Of a DNA stretch of 16,153 nucleotides, positions 4,604 to 12,592 are shown one piece after another. The stretch comes from DASYQV01 sp036005125 (GTDB lineage: Bacteria; Acidobacteriota; Vicinamibacteria; Vicinamibacterales; UBA2999), in contig DASYQV010000224.1 of NCBI GenBank assembly GCA_036005125.1, positions 1 to 16,153 of the forward strand, written 5' to 3'. The notes beneath the pieces were generated by a model. That model was not told the DNA's origin, searched no databases, and saw only the letters and a list, made by a program, of their open reading frames with translations. The position numbers were made by a program, and so were the translations under genes. Each line of letters opens with the position of its first letter. Position 1 is the stretch's first letter.

Positions 4604-7600
4604 TCAGAACGTATGTCCAATCCCGAAATACCACTGCCCCGCTCGGGGCGCTGAGCCCCACGCCTGCCGCCCGTAGTCGACGCGCAACAGCGCGAATGGC
4701 GTCGCGAATCGGGCCCCCAACCCCACTGCGCCAACAAGTCCACCCAGATCGAACGGCGACCGAACGGCGAACACGTTCCCCGCATCGACGAAGACGACGC
4801 CGCGCAGCCATTTGTAGACGGGGAACCGCGCTTCCTCGTTGAGCACGAGGAGCGATTCTCCACCGATCGCATCACCCAGGAAATTGCGCGGTCCGAGCCC
4901 CTCCTCTCGAACGCCGCGTACGGTGCGAGCGCCGCCGGCAAAGAAGCGCTCCGACGGAATGAGCTCCTGCCCTCCGAGCGGTTTCGCGACGCCGACGCGC
5001 GCCGCCGATGCGAGCACAACACGGCCGGCCGGTCGAAAGTAATACGCCTGGGTGAGGTAGCGCACGAAGCGGATGTCGGAACCTGCTTTCTCGGGTGCGT
5101 ATTCGAGGTGACCCGACACCAGCAGCCCGCGCGTGCTGTCGGACGGGTCGTTGCGTGTGTCGTAGACGGCCGACGCATTGAGGCGCGCAATGTGGACCGT
5201 GAGATCGAACGGCCCGACCGGCGAGTTCGGATCGGGCGCGGTGTCGAAGGTGTGGTTGCGCTCGAAACCGTAGCTGTACGACAGCCGCATGTTCCGCAGA
5301 AAGTTGAAACGCTGCTCCCATGCAAGCCTGGTCCGGTCCGTGATGAGTGTTGCCTCGGTGAACTCCTGGCGTGCACTCTCGAGCACCACTGACGACTCAA
5401 TCGTCCGACCGAACAGCGTGGGAGCGTTCGCGAACGCACGACCCGAGCGCTGACGCCGTTCGTAGTCCACGACGGCGCCCAGCGTCACGGCACGGCCGAA
5501 CAGCGTGCGTCGCGTGACGTCTGCCGATATCCCGGGCACGAGCGTGCGCCCTTCGACTTCGCGCTCCGGCCGCTCCTCGGCAACCTGGAAGCCGTATCGC
5601 AGCCGCAGCGCCGGCCATTCCTGCACCGTCACCCTCACACGCATCGGCGCCACGGCGTCGCCTGGACCAGGCGACGCAAGAGGCTCTGTCGAGAGATCCA
5701 CCCGCCGGAAAAGTCCCGTGTCGAACAGACGCTTGCGCGCCCGGAGCCAGGCTTCGGTACCGAGCGGCTGGCCCGTCTTCAGGTCGAGCGCCCGCGTGAT
5801 CACGTCGGTGTGAATCGACGCATTCCCCGTCACAACGATCTCCTGGATCGTCTGTCGCGGACCTTCCTCGACCTCGAACGTCACGGCCGCCTGCCTCGTG
5901 TCCTCCGAGATGACCGGACGTGTCGTCACGCGCACGGAAGGGAACCCTTCACGTCGATAGAGCCCGATGAGGCGCTCGCGCCCGCCGTCAACGGCCGCGG
6001 CGTCGTACGGGTTTCCCGGCATCAGCCCCACAATGTTGGCGAGGTTGACGTCCAGGCTTCTGGCCCCCTCGAACACCACGCGCGAGAGCGTAAAGAGCGG
6101 TCCTGCGTCAACCGTCACCGGCAGTACGGCCATGCTCTCGTCGAACTCCGGTGCGCCGATGGTGACCCGGGCGCGCGCGTGGCCGCGTCCACGAAGATAT
6201 GCGGTCAGCTCGCGATCGAACATGGCCGTATCGCTCCACGCCTGCTCGCGGAGATGGCGCTGGTCGATCCAGGTGTCGATCTCGCGCGCCAGTGTCTCAT
6301 CGACCCCTCTCAACGCAATGCGACGCGTCCGAATCCGCGGTCCCGGATCGATCGCGATCGTCATCGTCTTCGTGGAATCGACCATGGGAAACGAAACCTT
6401 CGTAGTGGCGCGCAGGTAGCCATCGCGCGCGAGCGCCTCACGGACGATGCCTTCTGCTTCCTCGGCGAGGAACGCGTCGTACACGGATGCGTTCCACGCC
6501 TCATCGATCCGTCGTCGAACGGCAGCCGGCAGGTCGTATCCCGAAATGCTGACCGCGGTTCGTGGACCAGCCGTGATGTCGTAGGTCAGCGCCACGCTTT
6601 CGTTGCGCTCGTCTCGACGTGCCGAGAGGCGTGCCTCGCGGTAGCCCTCGCGTTGATAGAGCTCTTCCAGCCGATCGCGATCCCGCTGCCACTCGGAGAA
6701 GTCGAAGGTGTCGTTCGGGCGCAGCTTGATCGTTTCCTTCAGCCGTGCTTCCGGCAGCAGGGGCGTTCCGGTGAACGTCACCTCGGTGACAGTAATCTCG
6801 CGGCGGCGCGGTGCGTCGGGAGACCGCGTGGCCAATGCTCCGCCACCGAACGCCACGTCGTGTCGGAACCCATACGAACGCAGATCCTCGTCGTCTGAGA
6901 CGAAACGCGTCTCGAATCGGCGCGCCGGCCGGTACTCGACGATCCACGTCTGCGCGTCGCCGCGCCGGAGGCTCTGCGAGAAGGTCACGTCCAGGTTTGC
7001 GCCGATGCTCTTGCCGAACGTCAGCCGCGACGTGGGATCGGTCTGCGTGGCAATCGCCGTGGGGTCCCGCCGGAGGGCCGCCGCGTCGAGTCCGCCAAGC
7101 CGGATGGTGTCGAGACCAATGGCGCGGCTGGCAAGGCCGAGCACGTCGCCCGAGAGATACCCGAGCACCTGCTCGCCAACGATCTGCGCCTCGGCTCCAC
7201 TGATCTGATTGAGCTGGCGTCCGGTGATCAGGAGCGACGCGAGGTCGGCCTGACCGATCGGTTCGGCCGAGGTCGGCGCGCTGAGCTCCGTCTCGAGACG
7301 GTCCGGCGTGCCCTTGATGTGAAGGACGATTTCAACGCCGCCCGCGCGCGTGCGCGCGTTGATGTCGAGATCGGGTTCGATGAGCACCGGATTGGCAAAG
7401 TCAATCGTTCCGGAATCAATCGTGTAAATGTTCCGGCCGAGAAACAACCGGCCGCCTTCGCGCAGGTTCGCGCGACCCGACAGCGTCGGCGCAGCGGCCG
7501 GACCAATCACCCGCAGGTCGGCGCCGAGCTGCAGGTCCCCGACGTTGTTGTTCACGACAATGTCCTCGTCGGTGACCAGCCGGGTATCGAGCGCCAGGCG

Positions 7601-10600
7601 ATGCAGCAGTGAATCGGGTTCCGGAGAGCTCTGTGCCACGGCTTGAGAAGTGCGCAACGCGGCGAGCAGTCCTGTCACCACGACCAGCGGGTCACGATAG
7701 GCGCTGCGGGCGACGGTGACCGTTCCCGAGAGCGTGCCGCTCGGTGGGTCCACTTTGGGGATCTGCAACGTGAGACCGAGCGCGGCGTTCAGCTCGCTCC
7801 GAAGACCTTCGGGAAAGTTCAGCGCCATACCACGCGTGTCGGTGGTGAGCCGCACCGAGGCGGGAGCGTCGGGCCCGTACTCCAGGTCGCCGGTGCCGGT
7901 CAGGCGTCCTCCGTTGACGGTCCCGCTGAGAGACGTCAGCCGCGCGCCCGTACGCGTCAGCACAGCGCGGGCACCGAGATCCGTGGCGATGACCCGGGGC
8001 TCGGCCAGACGGATCTCGCCCGAGGACAGCGTCACGTCGCCATCGACACGCGGGGTGTCGAGCGGGCCCGTGATCGACACCTTCGGCTCCAGGCGTCCCG
8101 CCGTCGAGATTCCCGCGCGGCGAACGAATGGCGTGAGCATCCGCAGATCGACGCTGCCGTTTGCGAGAATCGCCGCCTGCCGGTCCGCCAGGCGGACCTG
8201 TCCGTCGACGTCGAGCGTGGCACCCTCGCTCGCCCACTCCCAGGCCGCGACCCGTGCGAAGCCGTTGCGCGCGACGATTCGGGTTGGCATCCGCTGTGTG
8301 ACGGGAAGGTTGGCAATCCGTAGATCGAGCCGGTCCAGGCGGGCCTCGCCGCGGACATCCGTGAGATCGAGCGACGATGTCTCGAGATCGACCGAGGCGT
8401 CGATGCCGCCGACAATCTGCGAGAGCGTGTCCGGATCCAGGAACGGCGAGAGGACAGCGGGGGTGATCGACGTCGCCCGCGCGGACATCGAGGCCGGGCC
8501 TTCCACGCGCGGGAACGCTGCCAGGAGACGGGGTGGCACCTGTTCCTGGAAGAGCCGCAGCGGGACGCGACCGCGTGCGACAACCTGCGCACCCTGCCAT
8601 GCGCCGGTCGCTTCCCGCAGCTCGAACCATCCCTGGTCGAGCTGCGCGCGCATCTGCAGGTTCGTGATCGCGGGCAACTGGTTGACGGCGATCGAGCCGG
8701 GGCCCAGCTCGAGATTCGCCGCCATTGCCGGCCGCTCGAGCGATCGGCCGACGCGAGCGAGCAGCGCGACCGGACCGTGACCGTCGATCGCGGACACATC
8801 AACGAGGCCGGTCGCGGCAAGCGACGCCATCGCCTCGCCCAGGTCTCCGGTGACCGTCGCGCGCAGGGTGTCGGCGTCTGCAATCACCGCATCGCGCTCT
8901 GCCAGCGGAAGCCGTCCGGCCACCGACAGGGAGGTCTTGCCCGCGGTGGCATCGAGCCTCGTCACGGCGATCACACGATCCGAGTACGCGACGACCGCGG
9001 GACGAGCGAGACGGACTGGCAGCTCTCCGACCTTCGCCTCGAACGAGGACACGTCCACCGACGCGCGACCGGCACGCCAGTCGTCGAGCGGGCCCGAGCC
9101 GTGCGCGACCAGGCTGAAACGCCCGGTCACCGGCGCAGGCGTCTCCACGCCGCGCAACAGACGCGTCAGATCCGCATCGGAGACGGCGAGGTCGAGTGCC
9201 GCCTGCCTCGTGTCCAAGGCAATCGTTGCACGCGTCGTGGCATTGAGTTCAGGCACCGCGGCCACGATTCGCGCCGATGTCGCGTCAAGCTCGATCGCGC
9301 TTTCGACCGGTCCGAACCGGTAGCCCTCGTAAGCGGCGTCGTCAACCGTGAGCCGCCCACTTCCGCGAAGGGCGCCGAAGGGACCCGTCGCCTCGAAGCG
9401 CAGAGCGGCGCGGCCGTCCACAGGAATCTGCGGCAGCAGGACGGGCAGATTGGCAAGCGTGCCGTCGACGTTCAGATCGAGCTGCGCCCCGCGCGGCAGC
9501 ACGGTCCCCGAAGCCATCACAGTGTTACCCTCCGGCTGGGTCAGCCGCAGGTCAACCTGCGCACGGTCGAGCGTTCCGCGAACCGTTGCATCCAGCGCGA
9601 GGTTTGCGATGCCAGCGCCTCGAAGATCGCGGCCGACGATGGCTAGTTCACCCGAGGGACTCGCGAACGTGCCCGAGAGCTGCGAGTCGGCAGTGAGCGT
9701 TCCCGCGGCATCGGGCAGATCGATCGCGGCGGTGCCGGTTTGCCGCAGAACATCCAGCAACTGCCGCACTGGCGTGTCGAGAAGCTGAACCGTGCCGGCG
9801 AGCGTGGACCTGCCGGGCGTGTCGAGGTTCAGACGACCGGCGAGCGCCGCGCGCAGGGGAAGCCCCGCAATCTTCTGATCGGCGGCGAGCGTCCAGGAAC
9901 CCTCTTTTAATCGAAGAGTGGCATTTCCGGCGAGCGCGAGCTGTCGGGGCGACGTCGTGCCGGGTGTGGTCCGGCTTTCAATCGACACATTCCATCGGTT
10001 GATGTCGAAGCCCGGGCCGTTCGCATCGAGCGTTCCGGTGGCGCGAGCCGAGGGGCGCATCGGCGTCTCGACAGCCAGCAGCCGCGTCAGTTTCTCGAGG
10101 TCGACATCCTGCCAGGACGCGCTCACACGCGTGTCACCGTTACCAAGTGGAAGATTGCCGCGGCCGGAGAGCCGTCCGCCGGCAAGCCTCGCGTCCAGGC
10201 GAGCCAGCTCCACTGTCTCGTCGTTCGCACGCACGTCCACGGTCACGTCCGTGAACGACAATGCCTGCCACGCGATCACGTGGCTGCGAACCGTCGCTGT
10301 GATCGCGGGCCGATCGAGAGGACCGGACACGGTTCCGTCGACGGCGACGGTGCCGTCGAGCGCCTTCACGTCCGCGCCGCCCCATCTCGCCAGCCGGGCG
10401 ACATCACCTGTCCCCGACACGCCAAGGTCGAGTCCGGGCTTTCGCACCAGAAGACTGAGGGTTCCGTCCACGGCGACTGACGCTTCGTCCGCGCCGAGGG
10501 TCATCTTCGCGAGGTGCAGTGCGCGGCCGTCGAACGAGAGGCCGCCATCGAGCTCTCTGATGCGCGTCGTGAGTCCGCCACGCGTGAGCTGTCCCGGTTT

Positions 10601-11191
10601 GGTGAGCTGAAGACGTCCGGAATCCCGTCCGACCGAGAGCGTCAGGGCCGGCAGTGACAACCCCAGCTTCGCTGGCTCATCGACCACGTCGATTGCGAGG
10701 TCCGGTACGGCCAATCGATAGACTCTGAGCTCGCCGGGCTCTTCGTCCCCACCGCCGGCGGTCGTCGGCAGATTGGAGCGGCCCTCAGTGTCGCGTACGA
10801 TTCGAACGCGCCCGTGATCGACGTCGATGGATTCGATGGCGAACGGCCCGAGAACCGAGGACCGCGGCACGGTGATCGTGATGCGATCGGCCACGAGAAA
10901 AGGGCGCTCTCGTTGTCCCGCGGCAGAGACCCGCGCGTCCGACAGCGATACGCGCAAGGCGAAGAGGTTGTACTCGAGCCGATCTGCCTGGAGGTCGACG
11001 TTCAGCGTGTCTCGAAGGATCGCGATGGCCCGGTTGAGCACTGCCTGACGCACGGGTGGAAGGTGGATGAGGACGGCGATCGCCACGGCCCCACCGAGCG
11101 TCGATGCGCCGAGCCACAACGCCCATCGTGCCCACCTGGCCCACCTGGCCGATTCGTGATTTGTGATTCCCGATTTGCGATCTGAAGCCAT
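4604..11191 (-). CDS. TamB-like protein fused to a five-POTRA Omp85 outer-membrane protein
   Basis: One continuous 2195-residue protein. Residues about 24-44 are a membrane anchor. Residues to about 1190 are the long repetitive beta-rich (AsmA/TamB-like) region. Residues about 1190-1445 are the conserved TamB C-terminal domain (DUF490), with GRNIYTIDSGTIDFANP near residue 1250 and QADLASLLITGRQ after it. From about 1460 five consecutive POTRA domains can be traced, opening at VTEVTFTG, AVSISG, TRRIALRG, LSRVVFEG and IQEIVVTG. From about 1890 an Omp85 barrel follows, with the loop-6 motif ARTVRGVREEG near 2090 and the final strand WYFGIGHTF. TamA/TamB homologues help insert outer-membrane proteins and transport phospholipid across the periplasm. 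E. coli makes them as two proteins (TamA with three POTRAs). The fusion would bridge both membranes. No second signal peptide, stop or frameshift is seen at the junction. The start lies in a repeat; a TTG at codon 25 is an alternative. Confidence 0.92.
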   Translation of the reverse strand: MASDRKSGITNHESARWARWARWALWLGASTLGGAVAIAVLIHLPPVRQAVLNRAIAILRDTLNVDLQADRLEYNLFALRVSLSDARVSAAGQRERPFLVADRITITVPRSSVLGPFAIESIDVDHGRVRIVRDTEGRSNLPTTAGGGDEEPGELRVYRLAVPDLAIDVVDEPAKLGLSLPALTLSVGRDSGRLQLTKPGQLTRGGLTTRIRELDGGLSFDGRALHLAKMTLGADEASVAVDGTLSLLVRKPGLDLGVSGTGDVARLARWGGADVKALDGTVAVDGTVSGPLDRPAITATVRSHVIAWQALSFTDVTVDVRANDETVELARLDARLAGGRLSGRGNLPLGNGDTRVSASWQDVDLEKLTRLLAVETPMRPSARATGTLDANGPGFDINRWNVSIESRTTPGTTSPRQLALAGNATLRLKEGSWTLAADQKIAGLPLRAALAGRLNLDTPGRSTLAGTVQLLDTPVRQLLDVLRQTGTAAIDLPDAAGTLTADSQLSGTFASPSGELAIVGRDLRGAGIANLALDATVRGTLDRAQVDLRLTQPEGNTVMASGTVLPRGAQLDLNVDGTLANLPVLLPQIPVDGRAALRFEATGPFGALRGSGRLTVDDAAYEGYRFGPVESAIELDATSARIVAAVPELNATTRATIALDTRQAALDLAVSDADLTRLLRGVETPAPVTGRFSLVAHGSGPLDDWRAGRASVDVSSFEAKVGELPVRLARPAVVAYSDRVIAVTRLDATAGKTSLSVAGRLPLAERDAVIADADTLRATVTGDLGEAMASLAATGLVDVSAIDGHGPVALLARVGRSLERPAMAANLELGPGSIAVNQLPAITNLQMRAQLDQGWFELREATGAWQGAQVVARGRVPLRLFQEQVPPRLLAAFPRVEGPASMSARATSITPAVLSPFLDPDTLSQIVGGIDASVDLETSSLDLTDVRGEARLDRLDLRIANLPVTQRMPTRIVARNGFARVAAWEWASEGATLDVDGQVRLADRQAAILANGSVDLRMLTPFVRRAGISTAGRLEPKVSITGPLDTPRVDGDVTLSSGEIRLAEPRVIATDLGARAVLTRTGARLTSLSGTVNGGRLTGTGDLEYGPDAPASVRLTTDTRGMALNFPEGLRSELNAALGLTLQIPKVDPPSGTLSGTVTVARSAYRDPLVVVTGLLAALRTSQAVAQSSPEPDSLLHRLALDTRLVTDEDIVVNNNVGDLQLGADLRVIGPAAAPTLSGRANLREGGRLFLGRNIYTIDSGTIDFANPVLIEPDLDINARTRAGGVEIVLHIKGTPDRLETELSAPTSAEPIGQADLASLLITGRQLNQISGAEAQIVGEQVLGYLSGDVLGLASRAIGLDTIRLGGLDAAALRRDPTAIATQTDPTSRLTFGKSIGANLDVTFSQSLRRGDAQTWIVEYRPARRFETRFVSDDEDLRSYGFRHDVAFGGGALATRSPDAPRRREITVTEVTFTGTPLLPEARLKETIKLRPNDTFDFSEWQRDRDRLEELYQREGYREARLSARRDERNESVALTYDITAGPRTAVSISGYDLPAAVRRRIDEAWNASVYDAFLAEEAEGIVREALARDGYLRATTKVSFPMVDSTKTMTIAIDPGPRIRTRRIALRGVDETLAREIDTWIDQRHLREQAWSDTAMFDRELTAYLRGRGHARARVTIGAPEFDESMAVLPVTVDAGPLFTLSRVVFEGARSLDVNLANIVGLMPGNPYDAAAVDGGRERLIGLYRREGFPSVRVTTRPVISEDTRQAAVTFEVEEGPRQTIQEIVVTGNASIHTDVITRALDLKTGQPLGTEAWLRARKRLFDTGLFRRVDLSTEPLASPGPGDAVAPMRVRVTVQEWPALRLRYGFQVAEERPEREVEGRTLVPGISADVTRRTLFGRAVTLGAVVDYERRQRSGRAFANAPTLFGRTIESSVVLESARQEFTEATLITDRTRLAWEQRFNFLRNMRLSYSYGFERNHTFDTAPDPNSPVGPFDLTVHIARLNASAVYDTRNDPSDSTRGLLVSGHLEYAPEKAGSDIRFVRYLTQAYYFRPAGRVVLASAARVGVAKPLGGQELIPSERFFAGGARTVRGVREEGLGPRNFLGDAIGGESLLVLNEEARFPVYKWLRGVVFVDAGNVFAVRSPFDLGGLVGAVGLGARFATPFALLRVDYGRQAWGSAPRAGQWYFGIGHTF
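11122..11148 (-). repeat. Three tandem 9-bp units in the start of the TamB-Omp85 gene
   Basis: CCCATCGTG, CCCACCTGG and CCCACCTGG follow each other directly. On the minus strand they encode the repeated tripeptide Ala-Arg-Trp at residues 15-23, just before the membrane anchor. Confidence 0.7.
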
Positions 11192-11211
11192 TGGAAATCA
11201 CGAATCACGAA
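11151..11211. repeat. GATTCGT-type heptamer hairpin spanning the TamB-Omp85 start codon
   Basis: Five GAT-led units start exactly 7 bases apart (11151, 11158, 11165, 11172, 11179). The segment 11153-11170 pairs with 11193-11211, with one mismatch and one bulged base. The loop of about 22 bases contains the start codon of the minus-strand gene (11189-11191), two bases from the stem. No Shine-Dalgarno sequence is visible, because the stem occupies that position. The repeat encodes residues around KSGITNHES of the protein. Confidence 0.75.
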
Positions 11212-11250
11212 ACATTCGCGATTCTAGTGATTCTACTTCCACGGGCCATA

Positions 11251-11310
11251 GAGGCACGGAGACACGGAGGATCATGGGAAAGTCCTTCTCCGTGCCTCGA
11301 TGCCTCCGTG
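11251..11310. repeat. CACGGAGA-type 8-bp repeat hairpin
   Basis: The left side runs AGGCACGG, AGACACGG, AGG with 8-bp period. The right side runs TCTCCGTG, CCTCGATG, CCTCCGTG, also with 8-bp period. GAGGCACGGAG (11251-11261) pairs perfectly with 11288-11298. CACGGAGG (11263-11270) can instead pair with 11303-11310, so the array has alternative registers. It lies just after the 3' end of the kinase-like gene on the minus strand and before the TamB-Omp85 start, so it could separate the two transcripts. Confidence 0.75.
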
Positions 11311-11336
11311 GCTACGTGTCGGTTGAAACATTGTCG

Positions 11337-12395
11337 TCACTGAACGACGTTGGCTTCCTCACCGCACGCTCGCCCAAGCTGGGCGATACGCTCGAGCAGC
11401 GCGCGTGCGAAGCGTGCGGCTTCCTCCTCGGTCGCCCCGCTGGCACGCAGCCCTTCGCGCAGCTGCGCCTCGGTGAGCCGGGCACCGTACCGGTAAAACC
11501 AGCGCACGTGCTCCACCGGGAGGCTGCCGGCCACGTCGGGAGTCCGCTGGCCCTGATATCCGAAGCTCACCACACCGTCATTGACGCCCGTGACGAACTG
11601 GGCGGTCTGCGCCTCGAAGCCGTCCGGATCCCAGCGGCTGCGCGACACGACGCTGGCGCCCCACTTTCCCATCGCGGCGCCCCAGTCGGTAATCAGATAC
11701 CTCGCCTCGCGGCGATGCGGTCCGATACGCTGCTCGAAGATGGCGGTGTTCGACCCACGCGCGACGTCGCGGCGGTCCTTGGCATCCCAGTTCGCGAGCA
11801 GCATCACGACCAGCTTGAGACCGGTGAGCTCGGGGCTGCCGACGAACGGATTGTCGTCCCACGACCAGCTGTGCTCGTCGAACAGCATGCGGACCTCCGG
11901 GTCCTCGAGCTTGAATCGCGCCGGGCGGAACCGGCAGTCCTGACCGATGTGGTCACGGGCGCGCGTCAGGCCGGTCGCCCCCTCGATGGTGCCCTCAGCC
12001 ACAAAATGTGTGACCTCGGCGAAGTAGCCGCACGCCCAGGCGAACCGCGTGGCGAACGACTCCGGCCGCGCCTCGTGTCCCCACTTGACGCGCCAGAGCC
12101 GGCCGCGCCCGTCCCGCGCCGCGACGCACGGCTGCGATCCGGTCAGATGTTCCGTCACGAACGTGAAAGGTGGCACGGGGGCGCCATCATGTCCGCCCGG
12201 ACCGTATCGGAGGTCGAGGCGCCCCTCGCCGACCGGATCGCACCAGATCCGATGCCGGGCCGACCGGAGGCGCCGCGGACCTGCCCGGTAGATGCGCCAG
12301 ATCCCGGCCAGCCGCCATCCCAGTCGAAGCAGGCCTCCTATCAAGACACCCGTAACCACCAAAGCGGCCAGATATGCGAGCCCGGTCAAGACCAT
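11337..12395 (-). CDS. Membrane-anchored protein with kinase-like signatures, function unknown
   Basis: I do not recognise a named family. The 352-residue protein has one N-terminal membrane helix (about residues 3-25) followed by Arg-rich residues, so the rest is probably cytoplasmic. The soluble part has a series of motifs in the order expected for a divergent protein-kinase-like fold of the HipA, Fam20 or PI-kinase type. These are a strand with a lysine, LWRVKWG (Lys104); a nearby acidic residue (Glu112, PESF); a catalytic-loop-like LLANWDAKD (Asp204, Lys206) with a later Asn216 (SNTAIF); and YLITDWGAAMG (Asp237), which resembles the metal-binding DFG. This is pattern-based inference, and a pseudokinase or an unrelated fold is possible. 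It is divergent from the YjbQ-like gene and upstream of the TamB-Omp85 gene on the same strand, separated by a repeat hairpin. Confidence 0.75.
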   Translation of the reverse strand: MVLTGLAYLAALVVTGVLIGGLLRLGWRLAGIWRIYRAGPRRLRSARHRIWCDPVGEGRLDLRYGPGGHDGAPVPPFTFVTEHLTGSQPCVAARDGRGRLWRVKWGHEARPESFATRFAWACGYFAEVTHFVAEGTIEGATGLTRARDHIGQDCRFRPARFKLEDPEVRMLFDEHSWSWDDNPFVGSPELTGLKLVVMLLANWDAKDRRDVARGSNTAIFEQRIGPHRREARYLITDWGAAMGKWGASVVSRSRWDPDGFEAQTAQFVTGVNDGVVSFGYQGQRTPDVAGSLPVEHVRWFYRYGARLTEAQLREGLRASGATEEEAARFARALLERIAQLGRACGEEANVVQ

Positions 12396-12592
12396 CGCCT
12401 GCGGGCCGATGCAATTTACGCTACAGCCCGGCGCCGGACCACCCGGACCAAAGGGGGGTGTGCTACGCTAGACGGCTGTGCGTTCTGGCTCGGCCACCGC
12501 GCCAGGACACACAGCCCGACCGGCCGACAGCTCCCGCAGCGGCAAAGGCAGAGCGCTTGGCCCGTTGGTTCGTTCGTTGTCGCGAGAGGTCA
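12396..12592. other. Divergent intergenic region
   Basis: This 197-bp gap must hold the start signals of the two divergent genes on either side. TAAATT on the minus strand (12412-12417) is a possible -10 for the kinase-like gene, without a good -35. On the plus strand I see no convincing promoter. The reading frame of the downstream gene stays open through the gap, but its composition there (Pro, Arg, Ala) is unlike the protein. Confidence 0.35.

Noticed and set aside
5810..6898. Plus-strand open frame of 362 codons inside the TamB-Omp85 gene
   Set aside because: High-GC shadow, rich in Arg and His, with no recognisable domain. The minus-strand frame shows clear POTRA domains over the same bases.
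6750..6900. Frameshift or assembly error creating the TamB-Omp85 fusion
   Set aside because: The frame, composition and domain boundaries are continuous across the junction, with no leftover start, signal peptide or ribosome site. Raw reads would still be the final test.
7692..9646. Several open frames of 226-354 codons on both strands in the TamB part
   Set aside because: All overlap the continuous TamB-Omp85 frame and show no motifs, as expected from GC-rich codon positions.
12374..12592. Longer N-terminus for the YjbQ-like protein
   Set aside because: The added 73 codons overlap the 5' end of the divergent gene, look like non-coding translation, and have no ribosome site. The ATG at 12593 follows GAGAGG.
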